A DNA stretch of 64,000 nucleotides from Uloborus plumipes (GCA_038373865.1 JAXGGA010000023.1:124001-188000), one strand, 5' to 3'. Numbered from the stretch's first letter, positions 1 to 13,150 are shown. The notes: a model not told the origin generated them from the sequence alone. Program-made: numbers and translations.

Positions 1-60
1 CTAAAAATAATGTATACATCTTCTTTATTGTTATATTCGTAAGCTGAACTGTTGCCCTGT

Positions 61-170
61 CAGCCCTGGTGCAATATCCGGAAACTGCAGTTTCGTTCTT
101 CTTAGAACTCATCAGTCCGAACTAGGAAGTAACCGCACTGGAGGCAGAAAACGTCTTATAAGGTAAATAA
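61..170. repeat. dispersed repeat, copy 1 (related to 10228-10325)
   Basis: This segment shares an ordered set of short blocks with 10228-10325: a TGCAATAT start, a TTTCG block, CTCATCAG, a TGGAGGCA block and a TATAA end. It is too diverged to classify. An opposed CTCATCAG motif is common near the ends of retroelements, but that is only a suggestion. The rest of the first 4.5 kb shows no recognised gene. Confidence 0.4.
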
Positions 171-179
171 TTCTATGAG

Positions 180-3100
180 TAACATAATACAATTTTAATT
201 AACTTAGGAAAATTACATTTCATATGATTTTGTCTTACACTTAGGGTTCTTAAGCCTTTAAGCAGTTTGCCCGTACGGTGTACGTGCTGCTCGAAATTGG
301 CCTCATCTGGTTTGCCCGTACGGCGCACGGGCATCGATATTTTCTGATTTCCTTTTCTGGTTTGCCCGAATTTTTCATCATTGAAAGAGACTATTTACTA
401 GTAATATTTTTACACAGATGGTGTGGCTTGTCCATGTAAATGAAATGCTTTTCATCCGGGTTTTTCTATGTAGCGGGATGGCGGGAACTTTTTGTTCTAC
501 TCTAGACAGTATGAAAAAGTCTTCTGAACTGTTTGGAAAATTGTAAACTTCAAAATTCACAGTTAAGTGTGAGATAAATTTTTGCATAATTTGTAAACCA
601 TTCTTTACTGCATGCTGAATAATGTACTTGAACAAAGCAAACATTTAGGGTTTTTGTGACCAAAATTGTAAAATAAAGAATGTCGTAGAAGCATTAAAAA
701 CGAAAAAAAAAAATTAAAAAATTCTTAATATTCTTATTCTGTTAAGTATGGTACTTAACTATATGCAATAAAAAAATATACCTTTCTTGGAAGTATTTCT
801 GGTAAAATAATGGACTGTTTAAAGGGTTAATGCCACAATTTCCTTAGATTTCCATTAACATTAGTATTGTCGGTAGAAATCAGTAGAAAATTACTGTACT
901 CTATTTGGGACATCTCTTTGCAAACCACTACCACTAAAATAAATTATTGCTAATCCACAATGCTGGTGTACTTATGAAAACTAATCTATGGCATTTAACC
1001 TGGCGAAGCATGTAATCCTGCATTATTCTACAGGTCATTTGGGGGGGGGGTAGAGGAGTTGGAGGGAAAAGAACTGCCTCCGAATACAACAATAGAGCAT
1101 TACAAAATTAGGAAGATAAAAGCATTATACTGTGACTCCGATTCCTTTTCCCTAATATCAGTCTGACTCCGATTCTGAGGGTAAATTGCAGAATAAGACT
1201 CTGACTCAACCACTCTGACTTAACTACTCTGACTCCACAGACTTGATTTTAAATCGTTCTAAAGCATTGTTCGAAATTTTGTTACCGTTAAAAATAAATA
1301 AAGCAAGGGAAAGAATAAAATATTTAATCATTACTTTCGTTTAAAATGCTTTGCTCCTAATGTTGATTGCTTCTATTTTATATGTAGCCTCTCACAATGT
1401 TTTTATTCTTTCTCTAAAATTTTATGTTACTCCAAAAAGATTAAAATTAATTAAGTAAAGCGTATTAATTGCTAATTAATTTTACCAATAGTTAAATATA
1501 CTAAGAACTAAAAAGTCAAACTTCTAAACGAAGCCAGAGAACTTTGCAACTTGTTCAGAAATGTGTTCACTTAATTAATTTCTGATACAATCCCATTAAA
1601 AGCATCCTTACTGAATTTCAATTTAACTCGAAATAATTACTTCCGTGTTTTAAAATTTTTCGCAAACATAAGTAAAACGTTCTAGTGTCATAACTTCCCT
1701 CCTTCAAATGCAGGCGGAGACTGTAAGATGTCTCCTTACTCCCTTTGTAAACAGATTATTCTTAACAAAGAGACGTCAATAGAATATTTCAGAAAAGAAG
1801 TTCAGTTTTCTTTCGAAATGTTCTTCCGTGAGTGCTCCGGTTTGGAATGAAAAGACTGAATCTATGAAACCTTGGAGTGGCGTTGCTTTAGAATGGAATA
1901 TTTGATGAATAACTTATTATTTTGATTGAAAAAAGAAAGAAACATAAATAGCTTAAGATATTGGACAAATATCACACTTGAAAAAGCATGCAGATAAGAA
2001 ATAGTTTCAAGAAACACTTCTTTATGTAAGTTTTATTCTGCTTAAGATTTAGCTCATTTAAAAGAGCTTTTTCTAAAAAATTAACGAGTCTATGAAAAGA
2101 ATGCACCAAGGAATTTTGAGTTTGTAATTTTTTTTATCAACAGATATTTAACGATTAAAAAGAGTTACCTTTTGTTTGCGTTATCTAAAAAAAATGAATA
2201 AATTAGATGGCGGGGAAAAAGTTTGGAAATGAATGAAAAACTTTCCAAAATGAATGAAAAACTTTGAGTTGAAGGTATCAGCTTGAAGATGTAATCGAGC
2301 TTCTTGAAGAGCGAAGAACATAATTAATATTTAAAGTTTAATTAATGAAAATATTTGTTTGCAGATTTAATTGATTATGATTGATGTTACATTTCCTTCA
2401 TTGTAGACAGTTTATCGAAATATAAAACTAAGTCAAACTAGAAACTTATAAATTTGAAGAGTAGTATTAATTACTTCTTGCGTTCCTTTTTGATTTATTG
2501 CAGTTATGCTTACTTAAAAAGCTGCAGATTGCTTAGCCTGTTTTGAAACGATTGACGCCAAAATCTACTCAAAATATCGTTAAATCTGTAGCAATATCCA
2601 ACCAAGTAACCACGAAATTCAAATAAGAAGAAAATAAAAGAACGTATCGAAACTTTTCGGAGCAAAAATAATTCAAATTCGTGGCCCCGTTATGTAGAAC
2701 AAGATATAAAAGGCTTAAAGTCCAATTTTCTTTTCTTAAAGTGTCAAATTTAAAGACCTTGGCGAGAAATTCAACATTTTCCACCATTTCACTGTCTGCA
2801 TATGGTAGAATACCGATTTGCGAAGCAATCGAAAAATGTCTTCCGTTACTCAATAAACTTTACTAAATTTTGTGACTTTTCTTAAAATTGAGTCAGAAAT
2901 TAAGACCTCATATTTCGTTAGCCGGGACACCAAGGCAAATTATTTATGCCTTCAAAAATAAACTTTACTATTCTCTTTCGATTTCTACCTCTATTTAGAT
3001 TTTTTTTCTTTATTACACTATTATGGCTTCCTAGTAAGCAGGCGTCTTAGGCGCTGCCCATCCCATTTGGAGAGCTAAGCTTAGTCTTAAGTATTTTATT

Positions 3101-4540
3101 TTATTTTTTCAACTGCTATCATACTTTTACTTTAACTGTCTAATAAAAAGGAAAATATTTTTAAAAATGAAATAGTAAAAATGAAAGGAAAATTAATAAT
3201 AATAGTTATATTTTTCTACAAAAAAGATGTTTTTAATTTCTGAAGCAATTGACGGTTCAGCTTTAAATCCGTCACTTGTAATTTCATTTTGGACCTCTAA
3301 GAAAATACCTAAGAAATTTTGCTTCTTGAATAAAATTTCAGTTAAAATACGAATAGATAAAACGATTTTACGAACTCCAGTTAGACTGAAGCCTTTTAAA
3401 AACGCTATTTTAATAAAACAACGCTTATTCCAAATAAAAATATCACATGCAGTTTGCGTTATTCTTTTTCCTCCTCCTTTTCTTTGTTTTTCTTTTTTTT
3501 TTTTTTTTACGTGTGCGCGGAGAATTCGACTCAATCTACTCGATTTACTATTCAGTCAATAACTGCAATAGTTTAAAAGCAGTTTAAGTTTTAATGAATC
3601 ATTTATGCGTTCCCACCAGAGATAGCTATTAGTAGAAGAAACGGGAAGAGTTGTGTTAGTTTATCGTTCGTGACTTAAGTCTCGGTAACAGTTTTCTTTT
3701 CTTTGTTATTTTCTTTGATAATTTAAAAGCAATAAAATCCAATCAATTTTCAATCTCTGTGATTCTAGCCTTTTAAAATCAAACTCCTGTTTTTTTAAAA
3801 AAAAGATAATAAATTGTTGTTATAAAAACGACTGTTAAATCCCTATATTAATAAGCAGACATTTTTTAAAATATTTTATTATTTACATAATAAGAATTAA
3901 TACCTGTCATTTATACACGTTTGATCACTGTAATAAAGAGCTTAAATTTAAAATTTTTCAATTGATTAAAAATGATTATTTTGCAATAGATGTTGTTTGC
4001 AAAATTTGAAATATTTTCTGTGTTTCACATTGTCCACTCTGTTACAGCCATTTCAAATAAATCACTAAATAAATAAAAAATAGATAAAGTTGCAATGAAT
4101 CTCTACATATTTTTTAAAAGTCTAAGGTGGTATAAAATTTTTTGCGTTTAGTTGGCCATTTTGAATGCTACAGCCAACACAGTGAATCTTAAATTTTTTT
4201 CTGATAGTAAAAGTTTGAATTGTTAAATGTCCAAATCCGTTACATGTGTATTAAAAAAGTTTTTTTTTCTTAAAATCGCAGAAAGAATAACCATTTTAGA
4301 ATCATTATTCTATTTTTGCTCCTTCTGTAAACTACAACTTTTAAAACTCTTTGTTCGAGTTGTTACACGCAAAGGCCAAAATATTGTTCAAGCATTCATA
4401 AATTTTTTCTTGTGCACAAACTTCTGCATTCACACTTCAATTTCATGTAAATTAATGTCAAAGCAGTAAAAATTATGCCCCTACTATATTAATAGACCAC
4501 GAGCATTTTCTTTTCGGATAATATTTTTTTTTCTTAACGT
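180..4540. other. AT-rich region without recognised genes
   Basis: The region holds only short frames without recognisable motifs or plausible splice structure. Visible landmarks are a repeated TTTGCCCG motif at about 268-370, including a GCCCGT/ACGGGC hairpin near 313-331, a G10 run near 1039 and a degenerate GACTC-rich stretch at 1131-1243. The GACTC stretch resembles the interior of hAT-type elements with GGAGTCGGAGTC ends seen elsewhere in the window. No target duplication could be found. Confidence 0.4.
1131..1243. repeat. degenerate GACTC-rich repeat
   Basis: Repeated TGACTCCGATT and CTCTGACT motifs occur within about 110 bp. They resemble the GGAGTCGGAGTC-type subterminal sequence of the hAT element at 30372-31086, read on the other strand. 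This is probably a decayed fragment of such an element. No terminal repeats are visible. Confidence 0.4.
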
Positions 4541-4542
4541 CA

Positions 4543-4820
4543 ATGCTATTAGCTGCACCTTTTTCTTGTTCTTTCTTCTGTTATTTATTTTTTTATTTAT
4601 CTACATTTTTTTTCTTTTTTTTTCTTCAATTATATTGTTTTATTATTTATATATATTTTTTTTCTTTTTCATTTAGTTTTTGTTATTTATATATTTTATT
4701 TGTTTATTCCGTTAATTACTTTTTTTTATTTTTATTTTTTTTTTTTCATTTTATTTATTTATTTATTTATTTTTTCCATTACCTTTATGTAAATATTTTA
4801 CTTATATTTTTATTTTAATT
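4543..4820. repeat. T/A low-complexity block
   Basis: Long runs of T are interspersed with TTTAT and TTTATTTA units. A 91-codon frame crosses it on the plus strand, but it is almost all Phe, Tyr, Leu and Ser. That is what a T-rich simple repeat yields, so it is not annotated as a gene. Confidence 0.85.
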
Positions 4821-5942
4821 TATTATTAACCAAAATTATTTTTCTTGTGTATATACCAAATTAAATGTTTACCCATGTGGGTTGTCTTGTACATTTTCAC
4901 ATACGTCATCCCGTAATTTGTTAAATTTAACATTGTACAAAGGGATGGCGTATTTTTGAAAAAAAAAAACTAGCTGCTGGAAATTATTAATGTTGATAAA
5001 AGCAATACAAAAGAGTCGGACAATTTCTACCGTTTTCGTGAGAAAAACCTCTTTCTTTCATTTTATCTCAGAAAATCCGATCATTAATTACTACAAAAAA
5101 TTCACTTTTACAAAACAATACTGAACAATGTCAACAACAATATAATAAAAAAAGCATACAAATGAATTTAGTTAGTCTAATACCGTAGCAGAAGTAATCA
5201 AAGAAACCGCCGCTTTCATTTGGGATACAAGCAAATTTATTTTCGCGATTACTATTCCTGAAATCATCATTTCTCTCACGTATTGTTGAGGTTATAAAAG
5301 TTGCTATTTGTCTTAGTGACAAAAAGGATTACTTTTTGTATCTTGGTGCTACTTAGGCTATTTTTCTCCCCGTTTAATGTGTTTGCGGCAAGGCAATCTG
5401 CAGAAAAAATTGATCCTATAACTGGATTAAAGAAAACAAGGAAAAATACATTTTGATTCATTGATAAATTTCATTAAAAATATCCCATTGATTCATGTCT
5501 GTTTTTTTTTTTCAATGTTACTTCTTCTATCGTGCGAAACTTTTTGAAACTTAAAACTAATTTTTCGAAAATATATTAATGGTAAATAAATGAAACAGAA
5601 TTATAGATTAAATTATTTAACTTTCATAATTAAAACAAAAACAACAACATAACTGCAGATTCATGTTTAAAAGTTAACAGATTATTTGTCAATGCAGCTA
5701 ATTTAAACCATCGGTGTGTAAGAAAACTAAGTCAAAGTTGTGTTATACATTTAATTAGGAACAACTTCTGTGATTAATAAATAGGTGTCAACCCTGATAC
5801 ACGTGTTTTTTGGTAACTTATTTTTATTAACTAGAGCTTTAATTACTTTGTTCTTTTACACGTTGTTTGTGCACAAACTTACGGTCTTAGTCGGACGTCT
5901 CCTCATTACGGAACCGCAAAATTCTGCCTCAATACTTACATA
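4821..5942. other. AT-rich intergenic stretch
   Basis: Nothing recognisable was seen on either strand: only short frames, homopolymer runs and no paired terminal repeats. Confidence 0.4.
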
Positions 5943-6459
5943 TTAACCCACTAATGCCTAGCGTCCCTTTTTAGGGACGTTCCAAAAAAGGGTCTGAATT
6001 TCCCCAAAATGAACATTTCAACTAAATAATAGTGTTCAATTAGTACCTTGGCATTGTTTCAACTCGTTATTAACAGATTGCAGCACATAATCATTGTAAA
6101 GTGTGTTCTGCAGCAGTTTTAATATGATCTTTGTCAACAATTACATCGTTCACAAACTTAAGAAAAAAAGCTAAGTTTTCAAAGTTATTCCCAGCTTCCC
6201 AGTTTATGTTAATTGCTGATTTTATTTCTCCTTATAAAATGTCTTTTTAAATATTATATCGTAGGCAGACAAAAGTTTTAGTAAAAAAAGTATGTACCCT
6301 CTGGGGTTTATCGTAAGTTTTAAGGGGCGATTTTTCTTTCCTTAATAAAAACATTATTTTTTACATAATACTTTATTATTTTTCCTGTCCATTAAACACT
6401 GTTTGTAACCAGAATACAATATATGTTTGGAGAAAAAATGTCAGGCATTGATGGGTTAA
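5943..6459. mobile_element. piggyBac-like MITE with TTAA target duplication
   Basis: The element proper is 5947-6455, flanked by TTAA at 5943-5946 and 6456-6459. Its ends are inverted: the left reads CCCACTAATGCCTAGCG and the right, reverse-complemented, reads CCCATCAATGCCTGACA. A TTAA duplication with CCC...GGG ends is the hallmark of the piggyBac superfamily. The interior of about 500 bp has no transposase, so it would depend on an enzyme supplied in trans. It is related through its ends to the element at 7933-8450. Confidence 0.75.
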
Positions 6460-7928
6460 GGTTGAATATACGCTACAAAATTATGTTTTATTCCAAGCTA
6501 TTATGTACGCCACGAAAAATTCGTAGCGTATGAGAAGGGATAGAAACAGTTGTTTGTATACCTACCTATCAACCAGTTTGGATTTTATGCTACCTCCTCA
6601 AAAGCCTAATATCCATATTAATGTCAGTTTATTGTGCATGAATTCAAATATGAAGAAAACGGCACCTACGAGCTAGCTTTAAGTCGATTTTGTCAGCCAA
6701 AATGAAATGCTACGAATTACCTCGTAGTTGGCAGCCAACGTGTGAAATCCCCACATTAAACGAGGGGAGGTGGTATAACGTGTTCAATCCCAATTTCTAC
6801 CCTAAAGAAGCTACAACAAAACACCAAAACAAATAACGAATTAAATTTGTACGGCGAAAGAAATTCTCAGAAAATAATTGTGTTATGAAGTTTAAGGTAA
6901 CAAAAGTGATTAATTTAACATAACATATTTTGTTTCCCAGAGCTTTGCAGAAAAATATCTTGTTTTTCGAAAAGGAAACGTTTTCTTTTCGTTCTGAAGA
7001 TCCCCCAATTTAAAAAAGGTAAAAAAGAGAACCAATTTTGTTCAAGCATCTTCCTCTTTTATATTGTAAATTAAAATCAATGTATTTTTCCATTCATATT
7101 AAATATGAAAAATATTAGGAGTTTTAAAGGACACAACAGCACATACATTTTCACGAAAAAAAATCCCTAATACTCTTATTTAAAACAATTAATGCAGAGC
7201 AGCACAATATTAAACATAAATCAAATATAAATCGTGGGAAAGTTTTCAAAAGAAAACAATAAAAGGTTAATAACATTTTAACAGCTGCATTATTTTTCTA
7301 CGATGTATATTTTTAAACTGTCAAAGAAACCAAATTCGTCACCACAGCTCCCAGTGTACAAACCATAAATTTTGATGGATGCATACATTATTCAAATCAA
7401 AGCCCCAACCGTTTATTTTTCCTTCCCTCAATCCATGAAAACGCATCTAAAAGAAATCAGAACCCATAAAAATTCATTTAACAAAACGACGGACATGTGT
7501 CTCCCATTTAGAGCATCGGTGATCGCCTGCCATTAATATTTTATAACAATCTAATCCCAAATCTCATAATTTATGATCCATGATTTCCAAGTCATGTGGC
7601 AACGGATCCGACATCTGTTACGTCAGAGAAAAACAAAGCCGAAGAAATAGATATGCCATTAGGAGAGAAATGGCCTTACGGGTGATTACGTCTTTCGAGC
7701 ATTTACCGCATATGTTGCGGTGGCATTACTGTGCTTTGATGCTCGGTTGTAAAAACTAGGGTTTTTTTATTCTTTCTTTCTTTCTTTGATTAAATGTTGA
7801 TATTCCAAAGGCAGGTTTGATATTAGTTATTCAGTTAGCGTTGATTCAAATTCAGTTTTTCGTGAAAGAAAGCAAATAATGAGATAAATGACCTGCGCAA
7901 AAAATTTAACATTTTATCTTTTCTTTTT
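6460..7928. other. stretch without recognised genes
   Basis: Contains a small inverted pair (ATACGCTAC near 6467 and GTAGCGTAT near 6522) and, at about 7490-7740, a less AT-rich segment that could be unique or conserved non-coding DNA. A short TTTC microsatellite lies near 7770-7787. No coding evidence was found. Confidence 0.4.
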
Positions 7929-8454
7929 TTAACCCATTTATGCCCAAGTTTTTTTTAACTATTTTTTTCAATTTTTATCTGCTTAAAACTCTTACTTGAA
8001 ATGGTTTACATACATTTTAGGCTTATAATACTCGTAGTTCGCCGTTGCCATATTTATTAAGTTATTTAACGTCCTGTTTATGGGATATTTTGCAGATATG
8101 TGAGCAAAATACGACCTTACTTGACTTTATTTTTGCAAAGTAACATTACAGAAGGCATCTGTGATCAATTTTGAGCAAATCATTTTAAAATAGTTTAATT
8201 TTATGAGAAATAAGTATATGCAAAAAAAAATTACTTTATGTGGCTACCCATGCTGGATGACTGATTTGTCTGAAAATAGCTATCAATAAATAAACACTGA
8301 TGTCCAAATAGTGGCTCTAACTGGTTTTCTCAAGAAGAAGGACTATTTAACATGTGTAAAACAGCTTTAGTAAAATGATATACCTATTACAGGTTTTTGT
8401 ATGCAGTAACTAACAAGCGTTCCGTTTTTAGGCTACTGGGCATAAATGGGTTAA
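7929..8454. mobile_element. piggyBac-like MITE, second copy of the TIR family
   Basis: The element proper is 7933-8450, with TTAA at 7929-7932 and 8451-8454. The left end is CCCATTTATGCCCAAG and the reverse complement of the right end is CCCATTTATGCCCAG. The CCCAYTWATGCC consensus is shared with the element at 5947-6455, but the interiors differ. No transposase frame is present. Confidence 0.75.
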
Positions 8455-8779
8455 GTGAAACTTTTTATGCGAGGACTTTGCTTTCTGATCTACAACCCGT
8501 TGTGTTACAAAAGTTACATAGTTTCTTTTTAATTTATGCAACAATAAAAAATAACATTAATTATAAAGTTAAAATGCTTCCGCTTTTTAATTGTTACCAA
8601 AAACAATGAAAAATGTAGGAATTATAAAGTTTTATTTTTGTTGATAAAATGAGCAAATTAATTTCAAGTCCAAACTAAGACACGCATATATTTGGGGACT
8701 ATTTCCGCTTTTTGAGTGTTGCCGAAACAATGAAGAAGGATCAAAATTAAGGCGAGATTTGAAGTTTTATGAGTTGAAC

Positions 8780-8992
8780 GAAGTTGCGAGGGGGCCTACG
8801 TGGGCCTAGAGGTAGAGTACTCTCTTCGTAAGCAAGTGGTCGCGGGTTTGAATCCCGCCTTGCCCATGGATGTTATTTCATCCTCTCTGTGTCGTAAACC
8901 TGTCCTTTGTTTGTCAGGAGGCAAAGCGCATAGTACGTAGTCCTTATGTATGTTGAAGCTGATGGCTTCTAGAAACAAAATGAAGTTGCGAG
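8780..8992 (+). mobile_element. tRNA-derived SINE with 11-bp target-site duplication
   Basis: The body at 8791-8981 begins with a tRNA-like head. An A-box-like TAGAGGTAGAG lies near 8807 and a B-box-like GGTTTGAATCC near 8846, and the GGGC...GCCC ends of the head can pair. A non-tRNA body follows. The sequence GAAGTTGCGAG flanks it directly at 8780-8790 and 8982-8992, a perfect 11-bp duplication typical of LINE-mediated retroposition. A minus-strand frame of 66 codons over the SINE is an artefact. Confidence 0.8.
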
Positions 8993-10227
8993 ACAAGTAA
9001 ATGCAGCTTTTTCTACTTGGAGAAGATTCGAAATGGATGTGTTAGAACGAAAAGAGATTCAACTAATCGAAACCAGTTTCTACGCGAACGAAGGAGCAGA
9101 TCATCTTTGTCCGCATGCTCTCTAATTGTATTTAACTAAACATGATGTTATTGATTAGAATTTGAAAAACCTAATTCTGCAGAAAACTGAACTATCTCAT
9201 TGAAATAAGAGGTCAAGGGTTCTTGGAAGCTTCCTTATTTCTAACCTTTCTCCCTTTAGTTTCAACTCTTAATGAAACACTTGCATTTCGTTTACCAGCT
9301 TCGTAATAAAAACGATCAATCAATCCATTCTCGATATCAATAAGCTCATGTAAAACAGTCAATTGAGGTTCAAAATGTATGGTAGAACATGAATAATATT
9401 TACAGAAAATTTGATTTGTTACACCCTTCATTTCTAAAGAAGCTATTCCTAATTACTTATAAATATATTTAAGGAATTTCCGGTGCAATTTCATGCCTTA
9501 AAGTAAATAGCGCTATTTTTGTACTCGCCCATAAACATGAAGTTCCACAGAGTAGTGTTTAAAATGTATCTCACTGAAAAATTTGACCACATTTGTTTCT
9601 ACAGGTCTGTAGCTGTCATCAATGAATAAGATTAGATAAATATAATTTTTAAAATAATTACGCATCTGTATAGCAGTTAAAATTAATCATCATCAACAGA
9701 TTTTAGGATCAAATTCATTATTTATGGATTTTTTTTTTCCAAAATCAAACAATCCTTTATTTAAAAACATAATTTAAACTCGATATTTTTAACTACAAAT
9801 CAACTGTCGAGTTACTGGTACATTTTCACATTAATCTTTTATTTTTCCGAAAATTGAAATTTTTTAAACATTGTCCCTCAAAAATGTTACATGCAATAAA
9901 CATTAGAGAGAATGAACATTTCAGTACATTTTAAAATAAGGAGCTTAACCAACTTTTCATGAAGTAGAAAAGAGTAAATCATTCCTAGAAATTAAATTTC
10001 GTAACCGAGCAATTAAAACTATATCGTTTAACTATTACTTAGGAAATTTCTACACACTCAATTTAATCCCACAGCATGCTTTAAAATATTATAACTGCAA
10101 AGAATTTTTTAGTTTGTTAGATACATTTTTCCTTAAAAAAATAATTTGTACTGAATTTCTTATTCTTACAGGGATTCAAAACTTTACCGATGGGAAATAA
10201 TAATTTGCTTGCAATATACCGCCAACT
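8993..10227. other. AT-rich stretch without confident genes
   Basis: A minus-strand frame at 9213-9431 (72 codons) has fairly protein-like composition but no recognised motif and no convincing splice sites. It is not called as a gene. The remainder is AT-rich and featureless. Confidence 0.35.
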
Positions 10228-10325
10228 TGTCTATTTCGATCCATGGACAGCTGTTTCGAGCTTATTATGCTCTCATCAGCATGGAATACGAAAGTAGTCG
10301 AGTTGGAGGCAAAAATCCTCGTATA
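10228..10325. repeat. dispersed repeat, copy 2 (related to 61-170)
   Basis: Shares the ordered motifs TGCAATAT, GTTTCG, CTCATCAGCA and TTGGAGGCA with 61-170. It ends about 50 bp before the Helitron 3' end at 10375. The family was not identified. Confidence 0.4.
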
Positions 10326-10374
10326 AAGCAAAGAGAGCCAAGTAAACTTTGATTTTGTTAAGTTATTTAGATCA

Positions 10375-12001
10375 CTAGCGGTACCCGCACGGCTTTGCCC
10401 GTGGTATAAAATTAAAAGTTCATTTGTAAAAAAATGATATAGCAGAAAAAATACTCTATTTTAGTTATAATTCAACTATAATTCCTTCAAAGTATGATAT
10501 AAAAATTTGGTATGGACCCTACACTACTTCCTTTTACGTGTAAATTTCTTAGTAGATGCCTTAAGTGCTAAAATAGTGCTTGAAGTGAGTAAGATAACAA
10601 TTCAAACATTTGCGTCCCTAGTTTGCCACGAAACAATGCAAAAAAATGTTTTACAATGATTAATCTCCTAAATATCGCCGAGTTTAACATCATTCAGTAG
10701 ATTTTTCGCAAAATATCGCCAATAGCGCCAACTTGAACCCAAAAAAAAAATTTTTTTCGCTAAATTTATTGCCAACTTGGCGATATGTCTCCAAATTGGC
10801 GTCAAACACTTGGTGACCAAAAGCTTGGCGAGATATCGCCAAGTGGTCGCGCCAATTCATATCACTTTGGTCTGCATTGAAAGCACTGATTACCCCATAA
10901 AAGGGGTAAATCACCCCCTTGGGGACATTCGAATGCAACCCCAAAGATAGGTGCACCAAAATAAGCCAAAAGAAAAAATAAGAAAAATTTTGTTGCTCAC
11001 AGAAACCAACAGAAATCTTACCAAAGTTTAAAAGAAGAAGAAAGTTTTCTTTCCTAACTTCAAAAACAAAATAATACATTTTCCGAAATGACATACTTTA
11101 GAAAGAACGTTGCAATATCGCAATAAGATAGAAGTAAATATACTGAAATAGAATTAAATGCCAAATTGTAAAAAAGTCGCCAAAAAATTAATTTTTAATA
11201 TTGTCTTTCATTATTTATTAAATGCAATTGCTGCAAATTACAGTCCAATAATAAATAATCACATTGCAAAAGTATATTTGGAGCAATTTTTTTTTTAAAC
11301 TCAACTTATCCTAAAAATTTTAAGTATTAGTCATAGAAATTTCGTGCATTATTCTTCACAATGATAATAAAAACAATAAACATCGACAAAGATCAACCAG
11401 CAAACGATAAATTAAAAGCTAAATTCGTTCACTCAAGCCATTTGGATTGTTACAAAAACAAATACATTTTTAAAATTATTAAGGGAAAAAGAACGAAATA
11501 AAAACGTAACCATGGTAACAACATGAAAAGTTGATTTCCGTTGATAAAATAATTCATTTCATCTCTATTTTCAAACAAATTTTATTCGCGAGCAAAGCCA
11601 TTTTAGAATCGTTTGGCTTGCTTTACTGAAGGTAAGCCTTGAATTTCAGGATTCTAAAAACAATTGTTACAGCTCTCCTGATGATCGTAGAAACTTCGAA
11701 AAAACGTCATTTTGTGCAGAAAATTTCAAGCTTTCGAATGACATAAGACTTGAAAATGTGTGTGAAATATTTCTTCCCCATTTTATCGAATTTCCGCTAA
11801 GAATTCGAATAGAAAAAGAACGAAATGGAATGTTCGAAAAATCGCTTCGAGGTGCAAAACTACATGCTACAAACTAATTTTGTGCCAAGTGGCATGAAAA
11901 TCGACCGAACGGTTTTGGCGCTAAGCGCGTGACAGACAGACAGAAAGAAAGAAAGAAAGAAGGACAGACAGAACCACCTTCAGCTTTATTATTAGTAGAG
12001 A
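10375..12001 (-). mobile_element. non-autonomous Helitron
   Basis: Read on the minus strand, the element starts TCTCTACTAATAATAAAGC at 12001, a classic arthropod Helitron 5' end. It finishes at 10375 with a perfect hairpin (CACGG-GCAAAG-CCGTG), a short spacer and CTAG. The base before the start is A and the base after the end is T, as expected for rolling-circle insertion between A and T without target duplication. A GACA/GAAA microsatellite lies just inside the 5' end. The interior holds a 134-codon minus frame at 10690-11094 with no Rep or helicase motif, rich in TTGGCGATAT-type repeats. The element must rely on an autonomous Helitron elsewhere. Confidence 0.85.
11930..11975. repeat. GACA/GAAA microsatellite
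   Basis: Tandem GACAGACA, GAAAGAAA and GGACAGACA units lie about 30 bp inside the 5' end of the Helitron. Confidence 0.85.
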
Positions 12002-12387
12002 TTATGTATTTTTTACTGTTCTCAATATAGTGCTGGACGTCTTGATTCAATTGTTATGTTTGAAATAACTAACACCAACGCAAAAAAATACTTGAATTAA
12101 AAGTGCACAGCGAACAGCAGCTAAGTACGAATTAAGTAAAAACTGTGATGTAATTACAGTAAGACATGTCCTAAAGGACACCCAGGGCCAACAAAAGGCC
12201 ATGTCAGTCTAGTCAAAAACTAGGGGCCTGCCACTAGGGGACGCAGAGGTATAAATTTCATAAATTTTAAGCTTGAGTAGGGCCCGGTGACCAAGGTGAC
12301 AAGGGGCTCGCCTTGGTTTTCAGTGACCCTGTGGCACACCCCTCAAATCTCCTCTTATGTGAACAGTTTGTAATTCCTTGACAGTAA
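12002..12387. other. intergenic stretch, less AT-rich in the middle
   Basis: Includes a CCAAGGTGAC.../...CCTTGG imperfect inverted pair near 12290-12320 and a GGCC-containing block at 12175-12330. The block may be an old MITE, but no ends can be fixed. Confidence 0.3.
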
Positions 12388-12493
12388 CCCAGGTAGCACA
12401 AACAACCTTTACGTTTTATAAACGTTTTTAAGCGGTTGTCACAGCATTAATAACGATTTTACATCGTTTAAAAAACGAAGTGTGCTACTTGGG
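12388..12493. mobile_element. 106-bp MITE with 13-bp TIRs
   Basis: The left end CCCAGGTAGCACA (12388-12400) and right end TGTGCTACTTGGG (12481-12493) form an inverted pair with one mismatch. AGTAA precedes the element and AAGTAA follows it, suggesting a short target duplication. There is no coding capacity. Confidence 0.6.
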
Positions 12494-13150
12494 AAGTAAG
12501 CTTAATGTTTTAGAAACCTCTCGTGCGGACCCCCTCAAATGTGAACAAAGACACTATTTTGGGAGTAATTTGCATAGATATACCCTTTTTTAGGACGTAT
12601 TATTTAAGGAATAAAAAGTTGAATTTCGAGCATAAAATAGTTAAACATTAGAAAGTTTATACGTATTACGTTTATGAAGTTAATTAGCCCCAAAGCTTTA
12701 TAAAGCTCTTATTTGTCTTGATGGACAGAAAGTTGTGATGGTGAGAAATTTTCTCAGAGTCAGCATGGAGGGCAAGAAATTGAATTATATTGTCATCCGA
12801 AAGCAGCCAGACTCTAGTGTTTTCAAGATCTGGATTTTACTAACAATTTTTGAACTTGAAGTTGCTATTAAGTTTCTATCATTATTTTCGTTTCTTTCTG
12901 CATTTTTTGCTTTCAGAAATCTGTTTTAAATGTTAAAAAGGTATGTTTGACCTAATTTACCGTATCTAAATCGAAAGAACATTAATCTGGTGCTAGATAA
13001 TATGTTAGCATAGGATAAAGCAGGCTTGTTTAGTTCTGTACGGTTGTACATAACTTCTTGTTTTTTAAAAACTTAATTTACTTACTAGTATTTACTCTCA
13101 CAGTTAGGCAGAAATGTTTTTAACTGCGCAATCTCCTGATAGCAATATAG
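12494..13150. other. AT-rich stretch without recognised genes
   Basis: One plus-strand frame at 12735-12929 ends in a hydrophobic, Phe-rich tail. Its composition reflects T-rich DNA and no domain is recognisable. Confidence 0.35.

Noticed and set aside
4543..4818. 91-codon hydrophobic frame
   Set aside because: Low-complexity T/A tract giving mostly Phe, Tyr and Leu.
9213..9431. 72-codon minus frame with protein-like composition
   Set aside because: No motif, no good acceptor or donor at its edges, and no neighbouring exon. Could not be supported.
10690..11094. 134-codon minus frame in the Helitron
   Set aside because: No Rep or helicase motifs. The frame consists of repeat-like TTGGCGATAT sequence and AT-rich tails.
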